Source: Multifurca ochricompacta (taxonomy: Eukaryota > Basidiomycota > Agaricomycetes > Russulales > Russulaceae). From it: a stretch of DNA of 59,552 nt. Where the stretch lies: positions 1-59,552 of the forward strand of contig WTXG01000220.1 of the NCBI GenBank assembly GCA_022496185.1. Reading direction: 5' to 3'. A model generated the notes under the pieces. The model saw only the letters and a program-made list of their open reading frames with translations. It did not search any database and was not told where the DNA came from. Every line of letters begins with the position of its first letter. Position 1 is the stretch's first letter. Made by a program: the position numbers and the translations under genes. Positions 1-10,190 of the stretch are shown here, one piece after another.

Positions 1-552
1 AAGGGGGTTAGGCCCCATCCAGTGTCCATACAGGAGTGCAATGCAACAAATTTAGGAGTCCTTGTGAAGTAAAAGTGAGAAATAATGTTACAGTGCTGTG
101 TATGGGAGTCTTTTTTGGTGTGGTGCAAAAACCGGTAATGCATCACTTTGCATTTTCTCACATTTTTTCGCATTTGTATAGATTTCATAACTGATTCTTG
201 TCTCATTTTAGATTGGACACATGATCTGACCTGAAACTTTGTAGGATAGTAGTAATAGTAATATACTTTTTGTATAAGCAATGCTAAGTGTATCTGATTC
301 CCTCAAGTCTTAAAAATGCACAATCTCCACATTCTGTGCAGCTGCAAAAACCGGTCTAGACCAGGACCAGAACCGCCTGAGACTGGTTTTAACCGGTCCA
401 TAGACTGGAATTTAACCAATATTAACTGGTTAGTGATTTTTGGCAGGTTTCGGTTAAGGTTAAGGTCAAATGAGACTCACCAAGACCGGTTCTGGTTCCG
501 GTTATGGCCAAAAAAGGAAAAAAACCGGACCAAACCGGACCTTTAAACCCTA
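1..552. mobile_element. hAT-like non-autonomous element, right end
   Basis: The interior (about 139-255) resembles 10285-10420 of the hAT-like element at 9395-10638. The right third (about 340-545) is packed with ACCGGT/AACCGG motifs in both orientations. The element ends at 552, where the LTR-C sequence that is continuous at 33836 onward resumes. The left end and the second TSD copy lie outside the window. No transposase is visible; the short frame at 316-546 is repeat sequence and not a gene. Confidence 0.5.
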
Positions 553-895
553 GTCAGCAGAGTAAAGCAGCTTACGAATCACAAAGATAAGGCTCAGTCA
601 GCAATACAGCTGACTGATACTTGCTGATTCTTGCTTACACTTACTGCTTACTATGTTACACTGAGAAATGTATATAAGACCCCCTGTAACAGCCTGTAGC
701 CCCCATCTTGTCCTCTTGGGGCTGCAGGTGAGTAACTGTCTACATGAGTTCAATACATAGTGCTAATGGTACACTGCCTCCCTTTGTGACATGATCCTTT
801 GGATCTTGTCCTCTTGGGGCTGCAGTTTCTTCCAGTTTCAGAATGCCATCATCATGGCTGAATAAGCCACAGTGGGTGACACAGTTCCTGGTCAT
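553..895 (+). repeat. LTR-C fragment, left piece
   Basis: Closely matches 33836-34180 of the intact 907-bp LTR-C at 33379-34285, including a TATATAAG box near 672 and two copies of a 20-bp motif ending CTGCAG. The hAT-like element cuts it on the left. Copia-1 interrupts it on the right, and it resumes at 7428. Confidence 0.8.
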
Positions 896-1395
896 TGTTG
901 AACACAGGAGATGTTCGGTGATGCTTCAGGCATCAGGTGATTAGATTAGCTACTAAGTAGATTAGATTAGATACCGGAGTTTCGGACTATTTACAATATC
1001 TTTATTACTTTCTTTCTCACATTCCGCAGTAGCTGACTGATACACATGTAACATGTGATTCCTGTATTGGCCAATGGCCTTTCTCCCTCTTGTTTATTAT
1101 TTGGACTTTGTCCGGCACCTGTGGACTTACTTCCAGTGTGCACAGACCATCCCTTGGGGTATATAAGGGTGTCTGTTTCGTCTCCTACACTTCAGAGTTT
1201 CTTCTACCTCTGAAGTGTAAGTCGTCCTCTCTACTATCATCACTACCTTAAGACTAACTCTGTATATAGAACTTGTCTTTGTCTAGGTGTGTAGTATAGT
1301 ATAATAGAGTTTCTTCTACCTCTGAAGTAACTTGTCTTTGTCTAGTTTAACCAACTAACAACAGTCAGTATGCTGCGCCTCATGCCTGTTTCACA
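896..1395 (+). repeat. Copia-1 5' LTR
   Basis: 500 bp, TG...CA, 499/500 identical to 6923-7422. TATATAAG lies at 1160-1167. About 30 bp downstream, near the expected RNA start, is a hairpin-prone stretch (CACTTCAGAG pairing with CTCTGAAGTG). A second copy of the CTCTGAAGT and TTGTCTAG motifs follows ~110 bp later. Confidence 0.95.
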
Positions 1396-1409
1396 GGTTA
1401 TGGGCCCTG
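1396..1409 (+). promoter_or_regulatory. Copia-1 primer-binding site (initiator tRNA-Met half)
   Basis: GGTTATGGGCCCTG directly abuts the LTR. It is complementary to the anticodon loop of eukaryotic initiator tRNA-Met (GGGCCCAUAACC), not to a tRNA 3' end. Drosophila copia is known to prime from a cleaved tRNA-iMet half in this way. Copia-2 has the same 14 nt at the same place. Confidence 0.8.
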
Positions 1410-1988
1410 GGCACGCTTAACTGATCTGTCCCTTTCTTTTGATCAGTCCAACCCTTCTTCAAGCTCACCAGCTTCAAGACTTCGCCCTTTTCCCAATCAG
1501 TCTTACAGTGAGCTTCGATTTACTTTTCCCCTTGCCCTTAACTGTCCACAAAGTGGTGCGCTTTATGCGCCCACTTTGATCTGTTTGGCTAGTCCCTCAG
1601 GGGATTCTTGCAAGAGGTGATGAGGGACCCTAAGCGGGTGAAACACCTTGAGTTCCTCATGTGCGCTCTAAGTAAATAGTATTCATAGTTATAGCTGGGT
1701 TTTCGTCCCATCCATAGACTTAGTAGGCCACTTGCCCAGAAGGCTTGAGGCTATAGGTTCAGTCAATGCTTGGCTCGATCCGTAAGCCAGGTTTAGCGAC
1801 CTGCTGGTAGAGTTTAGGGTCTAGAACAAGGCATGGGTAGTCACTCCCATGACGCTTGGGCTCGATACAAGTAGGCTTGAACTACTATAGTATTTACACA
1901 GTAGCTAGAGGGTTTTGTCTCTAGGCAGAAGTACCCGCTGCTTTCATTGGGGGTCCGCCCCAACTAGAGGAAACCTAATAGTCTACTA

Positions 1989-2109
1989 TAGTCATGGCCC
2001 CAATCATCTAGGGCTTAATCATGGACTCCACCACCAGCACTAGAGGAAGGGCTCTATACCCTTTGTCTCTAGTGGAACTTGCGGTTGGCTCCTCCATGAC
2101 ATGACTCCC
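1989..2109 (+). ncRNA. Conserved structured block in Copia-1 leader
   Basis: 121 nt identical to 25182-25302 of Copia-2, although the two elements differ clearly in LTRs and coding sequence. The block can fold: TCATGGA (2019-2025) pairs with TCCATGA (2093-2099), CACTAGAG (2038-2045) with CTCTAGTG (2067-2074), and AAGGG (2047-2051) with CCCTT (2059-2063). A second conserved hairpin, CATGGG/CCCATG, lies at 1832-1851. A packaging or dimerisation role is inferred. Confidence 0.55.
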
Positions 2110-2329
2110 CTTCTATTTACACAGTATCCACCTGATGTGGTTTGGGATCTGTTGTAGAATGGGGTTAGACAGCCTACTATACTACTTAGAAGTCGCACAT
2201 CAGAGGCAGGACTTCTTTAAGTTCTGAAGCATAGCGCCACAGAATGGACGGGCCCTCTTAAATGAGACCTGGACAACTGGTTTTAACTGCTCCTTAAAAC
2301 CAGGATCAACCTTTTTAAAAATCATCTCA

Positions 2330-5300
2330 ATGTCTTCCATCGTCTTCCCCCCTACCTTCAAGTTCGATAAGCTTGACGGCTCCAACTGGCAGCAGTGGTC
2401 GGTGTCCTTCACCGCCCTGCTGAGGATCAATGGGATGAAGAGGCACATCACGCATGATGCCCCTGAGTTCCTGAATACCCCGAAGCCAGAAGATGGAGAA
2501 AAGGATGACGAGTACGCCAAGCGCTTTGCGCTTTGGTCAGAACCCCAGTACCAGGAATGGAACAGAGTGGAGGAAGTCCTCATGGGAGTTCTGGTGATGG
2601 TCACATCGCCAGAAACATATTCCCAAATTGCCTCTGACAGAACTTACCCGTCTGTCAATGCCAAGTATGAGCGTTTGGAATCGCTCTATGGCTCAGTAGG
2701 AAGCATGGCCACCTACAACTTGTGGTGTTCTGTATCCTCCTTCCGCTTGGAAGAAGGAAAGCAATTCAGACCCCAGTTGCAGCGTGTGTTGGATGTGAGG
2801 AGTACCCTCAAGGAAAATGGGATGGAGATCTCTGATCTCCAGATGAGCTTTATTTTGCTCCAATCCCTACCTCCATCCTACTCGGCCATTGCTGGCTCCA
2901 TCCTGGTGTCAGGTCCTCCTGACCACCTTTCCCCTCAGGACCTTGTACAAAGGTTCCTAAATGAGGAAAGCCGACTTGCCGGCCCCGCAGGAAGTGGTGT
3001 TGGGGCTGCCCTTAACAAGGCAGCCCATGTCAACAAAAACAAAAACAAAAACAAGTATCTTTCACGCCACCTCCTGCAGGTGCATCATCGTCCAATGATG
3101 TCACCTGCTTCTACTGTCAGAAGCCGGGCCACAAGGCAAATGAATGTCGGCAGAGGAAACAGGACAGAGCCAATGCTGATGCAGGCAAAAAGGGCAACAA
3201 GAGGAAGGGGCAAGGCCCCAGTGTACATAATAACTCCACACAAGTAGCTACCGTAGTTAATGGTAGCGGCAGAATACAGGAGGTGCATGAGACACCTCGC
3301 ATTTCACTTTATATGATGACCGAACATACGCAAGAAGTCGATGATGGCAGCAACCCTTGGATGATGGACAGTGGAGCCACCACTCATTTCACACCATACC
3401 TAGACGATTTCTCTGAGTATTACCCTCACAAGGGGCACTCAGTGACAATTGGTGATGGTTCTATAGTCCAAGTCGAAGGAACAGGCAAAGTCATTCTCAA
3501 AACTCGAAATAATTATGAGTTAGAGTTAAATAATGTCTTTTACATGCCTGGCAGTGAAAGAATACTGTCGACAAGCTGCATCACAGACAAAGGCGGTTCA
3601 GTGGAGTTTACTCCATCTGAAGTCAAAATAAAGTATAATAATGCATAATAGCGGAAGGTCTCAAGGCTATGGGACTCTATTGGGTCTTTGGGAAGACTAT
3701 GCAGAATTTAAATACTGCTTCCCATAAATCTGCATCAACTAGCCTTGAATCTGGCATTTGCGCATGGGTCATATGTCAAAAGAGGCCCTCAAAAGACATG
3801 CTCCTAAGGCTGTAAAAGGCCTTAGCATAGATAATAGCCAAGTGGAAGACAAGCCATGTTATGGCTGTGAAATGGGAAAATCACACCGTCTTCCATTCCC
3901 TCCCTCTCAAAGAGGGCTTCAGCACCCTTGGAAGTCATTCACAGTGATCTAGTTGGTCCTCTGCAATGTACTTCTATACAAGGGAACCTATACTTCGCCA
4001 CTTTCATAGACGACTTTAGCAGAACTGCCCTAGTTGTTGCTATGAAAGCTAAAAGTGATTTTACCTCGACGTTCTGTAACATTAAGGCATTCTTGGAAAA
4101 CAAAACAGACAAGAAAATAAAGACCTTACACACAGACCGAGGTGGCGAATTTGTTAATAGGGAGCTGAAGTCAATACTTGAGAAGGCTGGCATAGAGCAT
4201 AAATTGACAATGCCATATCCCCACAACAGAATGGAAGGGCTGAAAGGTTCAACAGAACCATTATGGAAAAGGCCACAGTATGCTGCATCATGCTGGTCTT
4301 TCCCTTGGTTTCTGGGAATGTGCAGTGCGAACAGCCTGTCACATATACAATAGAACGCCTATCCGCTCTAACAAGTGGAGGACACCGCTTGAACTTCTGG
4401 ATGGGGACATTCCAGACGTTTCTTACTTTAAGATATTTGGCTGCTTAGCCTATTACACTGTCCCAGAGGATAAAAGACGTAAACTGGATCACAAAGCCAG
4501 GGAGACGGTCTTTGTCGGGTATGCACCCCACTCTAAAGGATATCTTCTTTGGGACATGCATACTCGATCCTTCGTACTGTCAAGAGATGTGACATTTGAT
4601 GAAGGATCCTTCCATCCAACCTTGCCAAGGACAGCAAGGGAAAACAAAAGGAAAAAGTTACGCCTTTTGTATTAGAAATGAGAGGCCTGTCCAGCCTCAA
4701 CCAGCAATAGCCACGGTTCCTCAGGCTCCTGAAGACAAGGACGCCGAGGTTGAGGAACAGGAGGTAGTGGAACCTCCTCAAGTAAATCCAGAGCCTACCA
4801 CACCCGATAATGAACTTGACACACAGATCAAACTATTTATCAGACGCCCCATCCCAAATAATGGAACCATCAGAACTCCCCGAAAGAACTCGTGCCAAAA
4901 GACAATCTAAAAAGAAAGTTGGCAGACTTCCCCAACCAGTATTCACTAGGGAAAGTCCATGATCTCAGCAACGTGACCAGGCTGTGCAGGAAGATTAGAT
5001 CTTGATACTGCCCGTCCTAAACGTTCACGCCGTATGAATCCTCGATTTATAATGAGGATAATGCAGAGTTTGTGCAAGGTTCTTCCAGACTTGGGCACAT
5101 GGAGTTGCTATATGCCGCAGGTGTCTCTTATAGAGACCCCTGACTTTTCAGGAGGCAATGCAGTCTGACAATGCCAGTGAATGGCTTGAGCATGTAAATA
5201 TGAAATTGATGCTTAGATAAACTTAATGTGTGGCGCCTTGAGGATCTTCCGAAGGAAGAAAGGCTGTCAATCAAAATGGGTTTTTAAGCTGAAACCAGAT

Positions 5301-5340
5301 GGACGGTTTCGTGCTAGGCTTGTGGCAAAAGGTTCACCCA
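2330..5340 (+). pseudogene. Copia-1 gag-protease-integrase, broken
   Basis: Encodes the copia gag/UBN2-type domain from the ATG at 2330, then a CCHC zinc knuckle near 3110-3155. The protease signature DSGATTHF is at about 3367. The pre-integrase zinc domain follows (GHMSKEALKRH, then CYGCEMGK at about 3760-3890), and the integrase core begins near 3928. The intact Copia-2 homologue shows that the frame is lost repeatedly, by small indels near 3050, 3250, 3650, 3750, 3925, 4220 and 4640, and very densely between 4900 and 5340. This could be natural decay or indel error in the sequence. Confidence 0.85.
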
Positions 5341-5341
5341 A

Positions 5342-6671
5342 ATAGAAGGAGTGGACTTCGACGAAACATTCTCTCCAGTCGCCAGATTTGAATCATTAGA
5401 CTATTACTAGCATTAGCTACGCTAGAGGATTGGGAAATCCACCAGATGGATGTCAAATCGGCATTCCTACATGGCGATCTGGATGAAGAGATATATATGG
5501 AGCAACCAGCTGGTTTCGTCGTTGCTGGTCAAGAGTCCAAAGTTGCAGGCTACAAAAAGCACTATATGGCCTCAAACAAGCCTCCCGAGCATGGAATCTA
5601 CAATTCCATGGAGTTCTCAATGAACTAGGCTTCACTCGGACGTACTCTGATGCAGGAGTATACGTGTACCACCAAAAGGAGGAGGGTGATTCACTTTATG
5701 TCATTCTCTATGTAGATGACATTACTATACTTGGAAGTTCCAATAATAAGATAATGTGGCTGAAGTCAGCTCTATCTAATCGATATGAAATGACTGACTT
5801 GGGAGAAATCCAGTCATATCTTGGAGTTAACATCACCAGAGATCGTCCTAATAAGACACTGGAGATTGACCAAGCAGCCTACGTTTTATCTATTATTGAG
5901 AAGTTTGGGATGAGGGATTCCAACCGAGTATATACTCCTCTTCCCTCTGGCGCTGATGTACATCTGGTCAAGTTTGATGGCCAGGCATCTACTTCTGAGA
6001 TAAAGAAGTATCAACAGTTGATGGGGTCTCTGCTATGGGTGCAGATTGGAAGCAGACCCGATATCAGTTTTGCTGTAGCGCGCCTTAGTCAATATGCTTC
6101 CAACCCCTCTCAAGATCACATGCGACTTGCAAAGTATGTCTTGAAGTATCTTAATAGTACAAAAGACTACAAGTTGCGGTATTCTGGAGGGAATGGGGAG
6201 AGTGGCCTTCATGGCTTTGCAGATTCCTCATGGGGAGATCAAGAGGACTGCCACTCTACCTCAGGCTACGTGTTTTTCTTGGCAAATGGCGCCATTTCAT
6301 GGTGTTCCAGAAAACAGAAAACAGTAGCACAGTCCACCACTGAGGCTGAATATATGAGCCTCTCTGAGGCTGCAAATCAAGCAGCGTGGTACAGGACTTT
6401 TATGGAGGAATTAGGGTATGAGGTATCCTCCCCTATACTACTCCACTGTGACAATAAGGGTGCCGTAGATCTGGCATTAAATCCAGTCACAGGAAGGCAG
6501 TCAAAGCATATACCCATCAAGTACCATGCCATTAGGGGGTACATCGAATCGCACACAATAGAATTAGTGCGAACCCCCACAGGTGAGATGCTGGCAGATG
6601 GCTTCACTAAGTCTCTACCAAGAGCATCGTTTGAAACCATGGTAAACGGACTTGGACTTATGCTGAAATGA
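5342..6671 (+). pseudogene. Copia-1 reverse transcriptase and RNase H, broken
   Basis: Reverse transcriptase palm motifs include QMDVKSAFLHG at about 5440 and the catalytic YVDDITILGSS near 5710. RNase H follows (GFADSSWGDQ near 6215 and TEAEYMSL near 6343). The last 335 codons (5664-6671) are open and end at TGA. A frameshift near 5545-5650 and deletions around 5340-5400 separate it from the preceding parts. It is strongly similar to Copia-2 (29049-30371). Confidence 0.9.
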
Positions 6672-6922
6672 GGAGCTGGAATCTGGAGACTTTGTTCACC
6701 AGTTTCACTTTCCCACCATGCCACATGAGCATGTTCTCGACCTCGAGAGTGACGCAAGAGGTGTGTAGACTTGCATAAGCGAATCTACAACTCGTATGCA
6801 AAACTCACAAAGAGTTAGAGAAGTTGGATCTCTGGCTGGCGATATGCTCGTTTAATTGTGATGGCAGTGTGCTCATCCAACTCGTTTCCCATCCATGACC
6901 AGATGCCTTCAGCATGGAGGGA

Positions 6923-7422
6923 TGTTGAACACAGGAGATGTTCGGTGATGCTTCAGGCATCAGGTGATTAGATTAGCTACTAAGTAGATTAGATTAGATA
7001 CCGGAGTTTCGGACTATTTACAATATCTTTATTACTTTCTTTCTCACATTCCGCAGTAGCTGACTGATACACATGTAACATGTGATTCCTGTATTGGCCA
7101 ATGGCCTTTCTCCCTCTTGTTTATTATTTGGACTTTGTCTGGCACCTGTGGACTTACTTCCAGTGTGCACAGACCATCCCTTGGGGTATATAAGGGTGTC
7201 TGTTTCGTCTCCTACACTTCAGAGTTTCTTCTACCTCTGAAGTGTAAGTCGTCCTCTCTACTATCATCACTACCTTAAGACTAACTCTGTATATAGAACT
7301 TGTCTTTGTCTAGGTGTGTAGTATAGTATAATAGAGTTTCTTCTACCTCTGAAGTAACTTGTCTTTGTCTAGTTTAACCAACTAACAACAGTCAGTATGC
7401 TGCGCCTCATGCCTGTTTCACA
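6923..7422 (+). repeat. Copia-1 3' LTR
   Basis: 500 bp, preceded by a short purine run (GGAGGGA) as polypurine tract. The only mismatch to the 5' LTR is T at 7140 in place of C in CCGG, a CpG transition. TSD GTCAT follows. Confidence 0.95.
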
Positions 7423-7427
7423 GTCAT

Positions 7428-7532
7428 TACTTAACATGTGATGTTTGCCTCCACAGTACACCCAACAACTTAGGTCACCACCCTCTTTGCCCTTCTTTGT
7501 TACTAAGTGTACACAGAGCTTCACCCATTACA
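7428..7532 (+). repeat. LTR-C fragment, right piece
   Basis: Continues 553-895 after Copia-1 and its TSD. Matches 34181-34285 and ends at the same ...CCATTACA terminus, which fixes the 3' end of the LTR-C family. The following bases differ from those after 34285. Confidence 0.8.
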
Positions 7533-7780
7533 GATACTAACAAGTGAGTTATGTGTTGTGCAGTAGCACACAGACTGTGTTTCACCTTCCTGTGAATAGT
7601 TTGATACCTTACTTGATTAGACACAATCCTTCTGAATCTTGGTTACTATAAGCACACTTGTTTACAGTATTTAAAGGACACTTTTACTGTACAGTTCACT
7701 TCAGTTCTGACCATCATAACTGAATTATAACTACCATTCTAGGTAGTTTGGATTATCTAACCTCAGGCTGTGTTCATTAG
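7533..7780. other. Unassigned AT-rich spacer
   Basis: No coding frame or repeat match inside the window is seen. A TATTTAAAG motif lies at about 7669, so this may be part of another degraded LTR, but no boundary supports that. Confidence 0.3.
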
Positions 7781-8124
7781 CCTCTTCACAAACTGTGCAC
7801 TGGGTTCTTAAACAACATTCATTTAAGGCTGTAACAAAGAAGAAAAGGCCACTACTCTCTGCAGTACATTGCAAGAAGCACTTAGCCTTTGCTTTGAAGT
7901 ACAGAGAGTGGACTGTGGAGGACTGGCATCTGACCCAAACCTGTTGATTTTGGTCTCATCTGACCAAATCACCCTCTTCCAGTCCTCCATAGTCCAGTTT
8001 TGGTACTTCAAAGCAAAGGCTAAGTGCTTCTTGCAATGTACTGCAGAAAGTAGTGGCCTTTTCTTCTTTGTTACAGCCTTAAATGAATGTTGTTTAAGAA
8101 CCCAGTGCACAGTTTGTGAAGAGG
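7781..8124. repeat. 122-bp inverted repeat (foldback of transposase fragment)
   Basis: Arms 7781-7902 and 8003-8124 are reverse complements with about one mismatch, separated by 100 bp. Weaker pairing extends the stem about 25 bp into the spacer. The left arm is a sense copy and the right arm an antisense copy of the same part of a Tc1/mariner transposase gene. Confidence 0.9.
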
Positions 8125-8401
8125 CATGGTTGGGGATAATGGAATTGATGTGCTTTGTGGCCTGGACAGCATTGACAACCTTTCCTGTGGTGATTTGTAT
8201 CATGATAGCATGTTCAGAGGTAGCAGAGAGCTTGGAAGGATGACCAAAATGAGGTGACTGATGGTTGGGAAGGAGGGTTCTGAGTGTCCTAGAGACTCTG
8301 GACTGGCTGAGGCTGAGTCTGGAGGCAATAGTGTCAGTGGAATGACCTTCAGAGGCCAGAGAGAGCATGTTTTCTTTCTGAGCAGAGGAGGTGGGGAGCA
8401 T
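7903..8401 (-). pseudogene. Tc1/mariner-type transposase, truncated
   Basis: Read from the ATG at 8401, the product has an N-terminal helix-turn-helix region (IASRLSLSQSRVSRTLR, about residues 26-42). Then come the start of the DDE catalytic domain (HCKKHLAFALKYQNW) and WSDETKINRFG, which carries the first catalytic aspartate. About 160 residues on, the coding sequence runs into the inverted arm and becomes its own antisense. The second and third catalytic residues are missing, so it cannot be active. Confidence 0.8.
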
Positions 8402-8548
8402 TGGGAAATTATAATATTCTGGGAATGTAAACCATAATTAAATAGCTCTATTCCAGGTCCCATCAATATTAAGATAACTGTGGTAACCATATATTAAGGA
8501 TTGGTTGCTGTACATTTGGTGGAGCATCAGATTCTGATATTTCTGATA

Positions 8549-8763
8549 CCCACTCACAAAACTGAGTCAATGAGTCCCCAATTTGAAATGGGCATAGCTC
8601 CACAGGTTTTGATCAGAATTACATAATTATTGTTGCATTACATAACCCTTATCGTGTACCTTTTATGGTATACCAAGACTTTGTTTATATTTGTTTTGGC
8701 TGATTCAATATTCAACAAACAGTGCAAAAGTGCAAAACATTGACTCAGTTTTGTGAGGCACTG
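8549..8763. mobile_element. Mariner-type MITE or Tc1 terminus
   Basis: A ~20-bp inverted repeat (CTCACAAAACTGAGTCAATG at 8553-8572 and its reverse complement at 8738-8757) lies inside flanking TA dinucleotides (8547-8548 and 8764-8765). The right terminus CAGTGCCTCACAAAA is typical of Tc1-like ends. It may be a 215-bp MITE or the subterminal end of the neighbouring Tc1 element. Confidence 0.5.
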
Positions 8764-8769
8764 TATATC

Positions 8770-9358
8770 TGTTACAAACCCCGTCTCTTCCTGTTTTCTT
8801 TCTCTTGCCCAATGACGACCCCTCTCTTCCGCCCACACTTCATTACCAGATCACATCTCCATCATGGGACCTGTCACATGCTCTGCGCCCTTCCCCATGA
8901 CCTCTTTCGAATGTACATGTTGACTTACTGTTTTCCCTTGTTTGACTTATCTTCTTATCTTCTTATCATATGACCGGACAATTACTTAATTCCCTATCAG
9001 TAGAAGCCAGGCTTTACACCCTCCGCTTCCGTATATTTGGGCCCACTCAACTCTGTGTCCTTATCTCTTAGACGCCCACTGAATTATGTATATAAGTCCG
9101 CTGTAGCTACCTTGTAGACCTCAGACTCGACTTATTGAATACATCGGTACCTGTCTTCTGGACATCCCCTTTGAATACTTGACTCATTCGTCTCAAGTAC
9201 TTCTGGTACTTTCTGCTCAACATTGTCTTAGGGAACAGCCCCCTTTGACTTTGACTCACCTCACCCGAACTCCAAGGAACCCTATTGGTTTCTTACCCAA
9301 ACCCACGTACCAAAGCTGTCACACAAGTCGTGTGGAACGTCCCGCACCGGACATAACA
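8770..9358 (+). mobile_element. Solo LTR-A (Gypsy-1 family)
   Basis: 589 bp, TGTTAC...TAACA, with a perfect TSD ATATC (8765-8769 and 9359-9363). It aligns along its length with the 596-bp Gypsy-1 LTR, including the TATATAAGTCC box near 9090 and the downstream CAGACTCGACTTATTG, the presumed RNA start. It was left by LTR-LTR recombination. Confidence 0.9.
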
Positions 9359-9624
9359 ATATCGAAGAAAAAGTTTGAAATGCTGTGATAAACATAGGGC
9401 ATAGCACGAGTCCAGGTAACTCACGAGTTTTTTGAGTAGAGCTGTGGGAAAACTCGCAGGTATTGATACTCGCGGATCTGGGTGGTCTGTGGGAAAATAC
9501 TCATGTGGATCCGGGTATTGATTTTGGCACCCTGGGTACCTGCATGGGTACTTGCAGAATACTCATGGGAATATTATTATATAAAATTATTTTTTTACTA
9601 GGCTTGTCAACCTAGAACAGAAAT

Positions 9625-9701
9625 GGCTGAAACATGGATTGAACCTAAAGACCTCTGGGAACAAGCTCAGTCCAGTGCTCTAACCACTAAGCCACCCAGC
9701 C
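9625..9701 (-). other. tRNA-like sequence (tRNA pseudogene or SINE head)
   Basis: Read on the minus strand, 77 nt resemble a tRNA. The acceptor ends pair (GGCTGGG with TTTCAGCC, two G-U pairs), there is an A-box-like TGGCTTAGTGGTTAGAGC, and a B-box-like GGTTCAATCC. The anticodon stem and T stem pair poorly, so it is not a functional tRNA. It may be a tRNA-derived SINE head captured by the hAT-like element. Confidence 0.45.
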
Positions 9702-9748
9702 TCACTAGTAAAGACACACAATATATTATATATAGGGTTATGCAGAAT

Positions 9749-10190
9749 TGTGAACATGTTTTGATCTTATCACTTGTATTATCTTAGATGTATATCTTTA
9801 GTATCTAATTAATTGTGAATGCATTTTTGATCTTATCACTTAGATGTACATCCCAAGTATCTAATTAGTTGTGAACGCATTTTTGATCTTATCACTCAGA
9901 TGTACATTCCAAGTATCTAATTAGTTGTGAACGCATTTTTGATCTTATCACTTAGATGTACATCCTAAGTATCTAATTAATTGTGAACACGTTTTTGATC
10001 TTATCACTTAGATGTACATCCCAAGTATCTAATTAATTGTGAATGCATTTTTGATCTTATCACTTGTATTAGATGTATATCCTAAGTATCTAATTAACTG
10101 TGAACACATTTTTGATCTTATCACTTAGATGTATATCCTAAGTATCTGATTAATTGTGAATGTGTTTTTGATCTTATCAATTAGGTGTGA
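9749..10190. repeat. 56-bp minisatellite, eight units
   Basis: Units start at 9749, 9813, 9869, 9925, 9981, 10037, 10098 and 10154. Five of the seven spacings are exactly 56 bp and two are 61-64 bp because of a TTGTATTA insertion. The core reads TTTTTGATCTTATCACTTAG, followed by ATGTACATCC and AAGTATCTAATTA. Unit differences are mostly at CpG-derived sites. Confidence 0.95.

Larger units (their letters stand above)
896..7422 (+). mobile_element. Copia-1, Ty1/copia LTR retrotransposon
   Basis: A 6527-bp element bounded by two 500-bp LTRs (TG...CA) and a perfect 5-bp TSD GTCAT (891-895 and 7423-7427). The internal order is primer-binding site, a ~930-nt leader, then gag, protease, integrase, reverse transcriptase and RNase H, the copia order. 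The LTRs differ at one CpG only (1113 C, 7140 T), yet the interior is broken by many small indels. It is inserted in an LTR-C copy. Confidence 0.95.

Noticed and set aside
316..546. Small protein gene at the left edge.
   Set aside because: The frame lies wholly in ACCGGT-type repeats of an element end and has no domain.
2200..2604. Minus-strand frame over the Copia-1 gag start.
   Set aside because: Shadow of the gag coding strand, which has a matching homologue in Copia-2.
7823..8401. An intact 192-residue transposase.
   Set aside because: Its last ~30 codons read the inverted arm in antisense, and two catalytic residues are missing.
9749..10190. CRISPR-like array.
   Set aside because: Units are contiguous 56-bp repeats without unique spacers, in a eukaryotic transposon.
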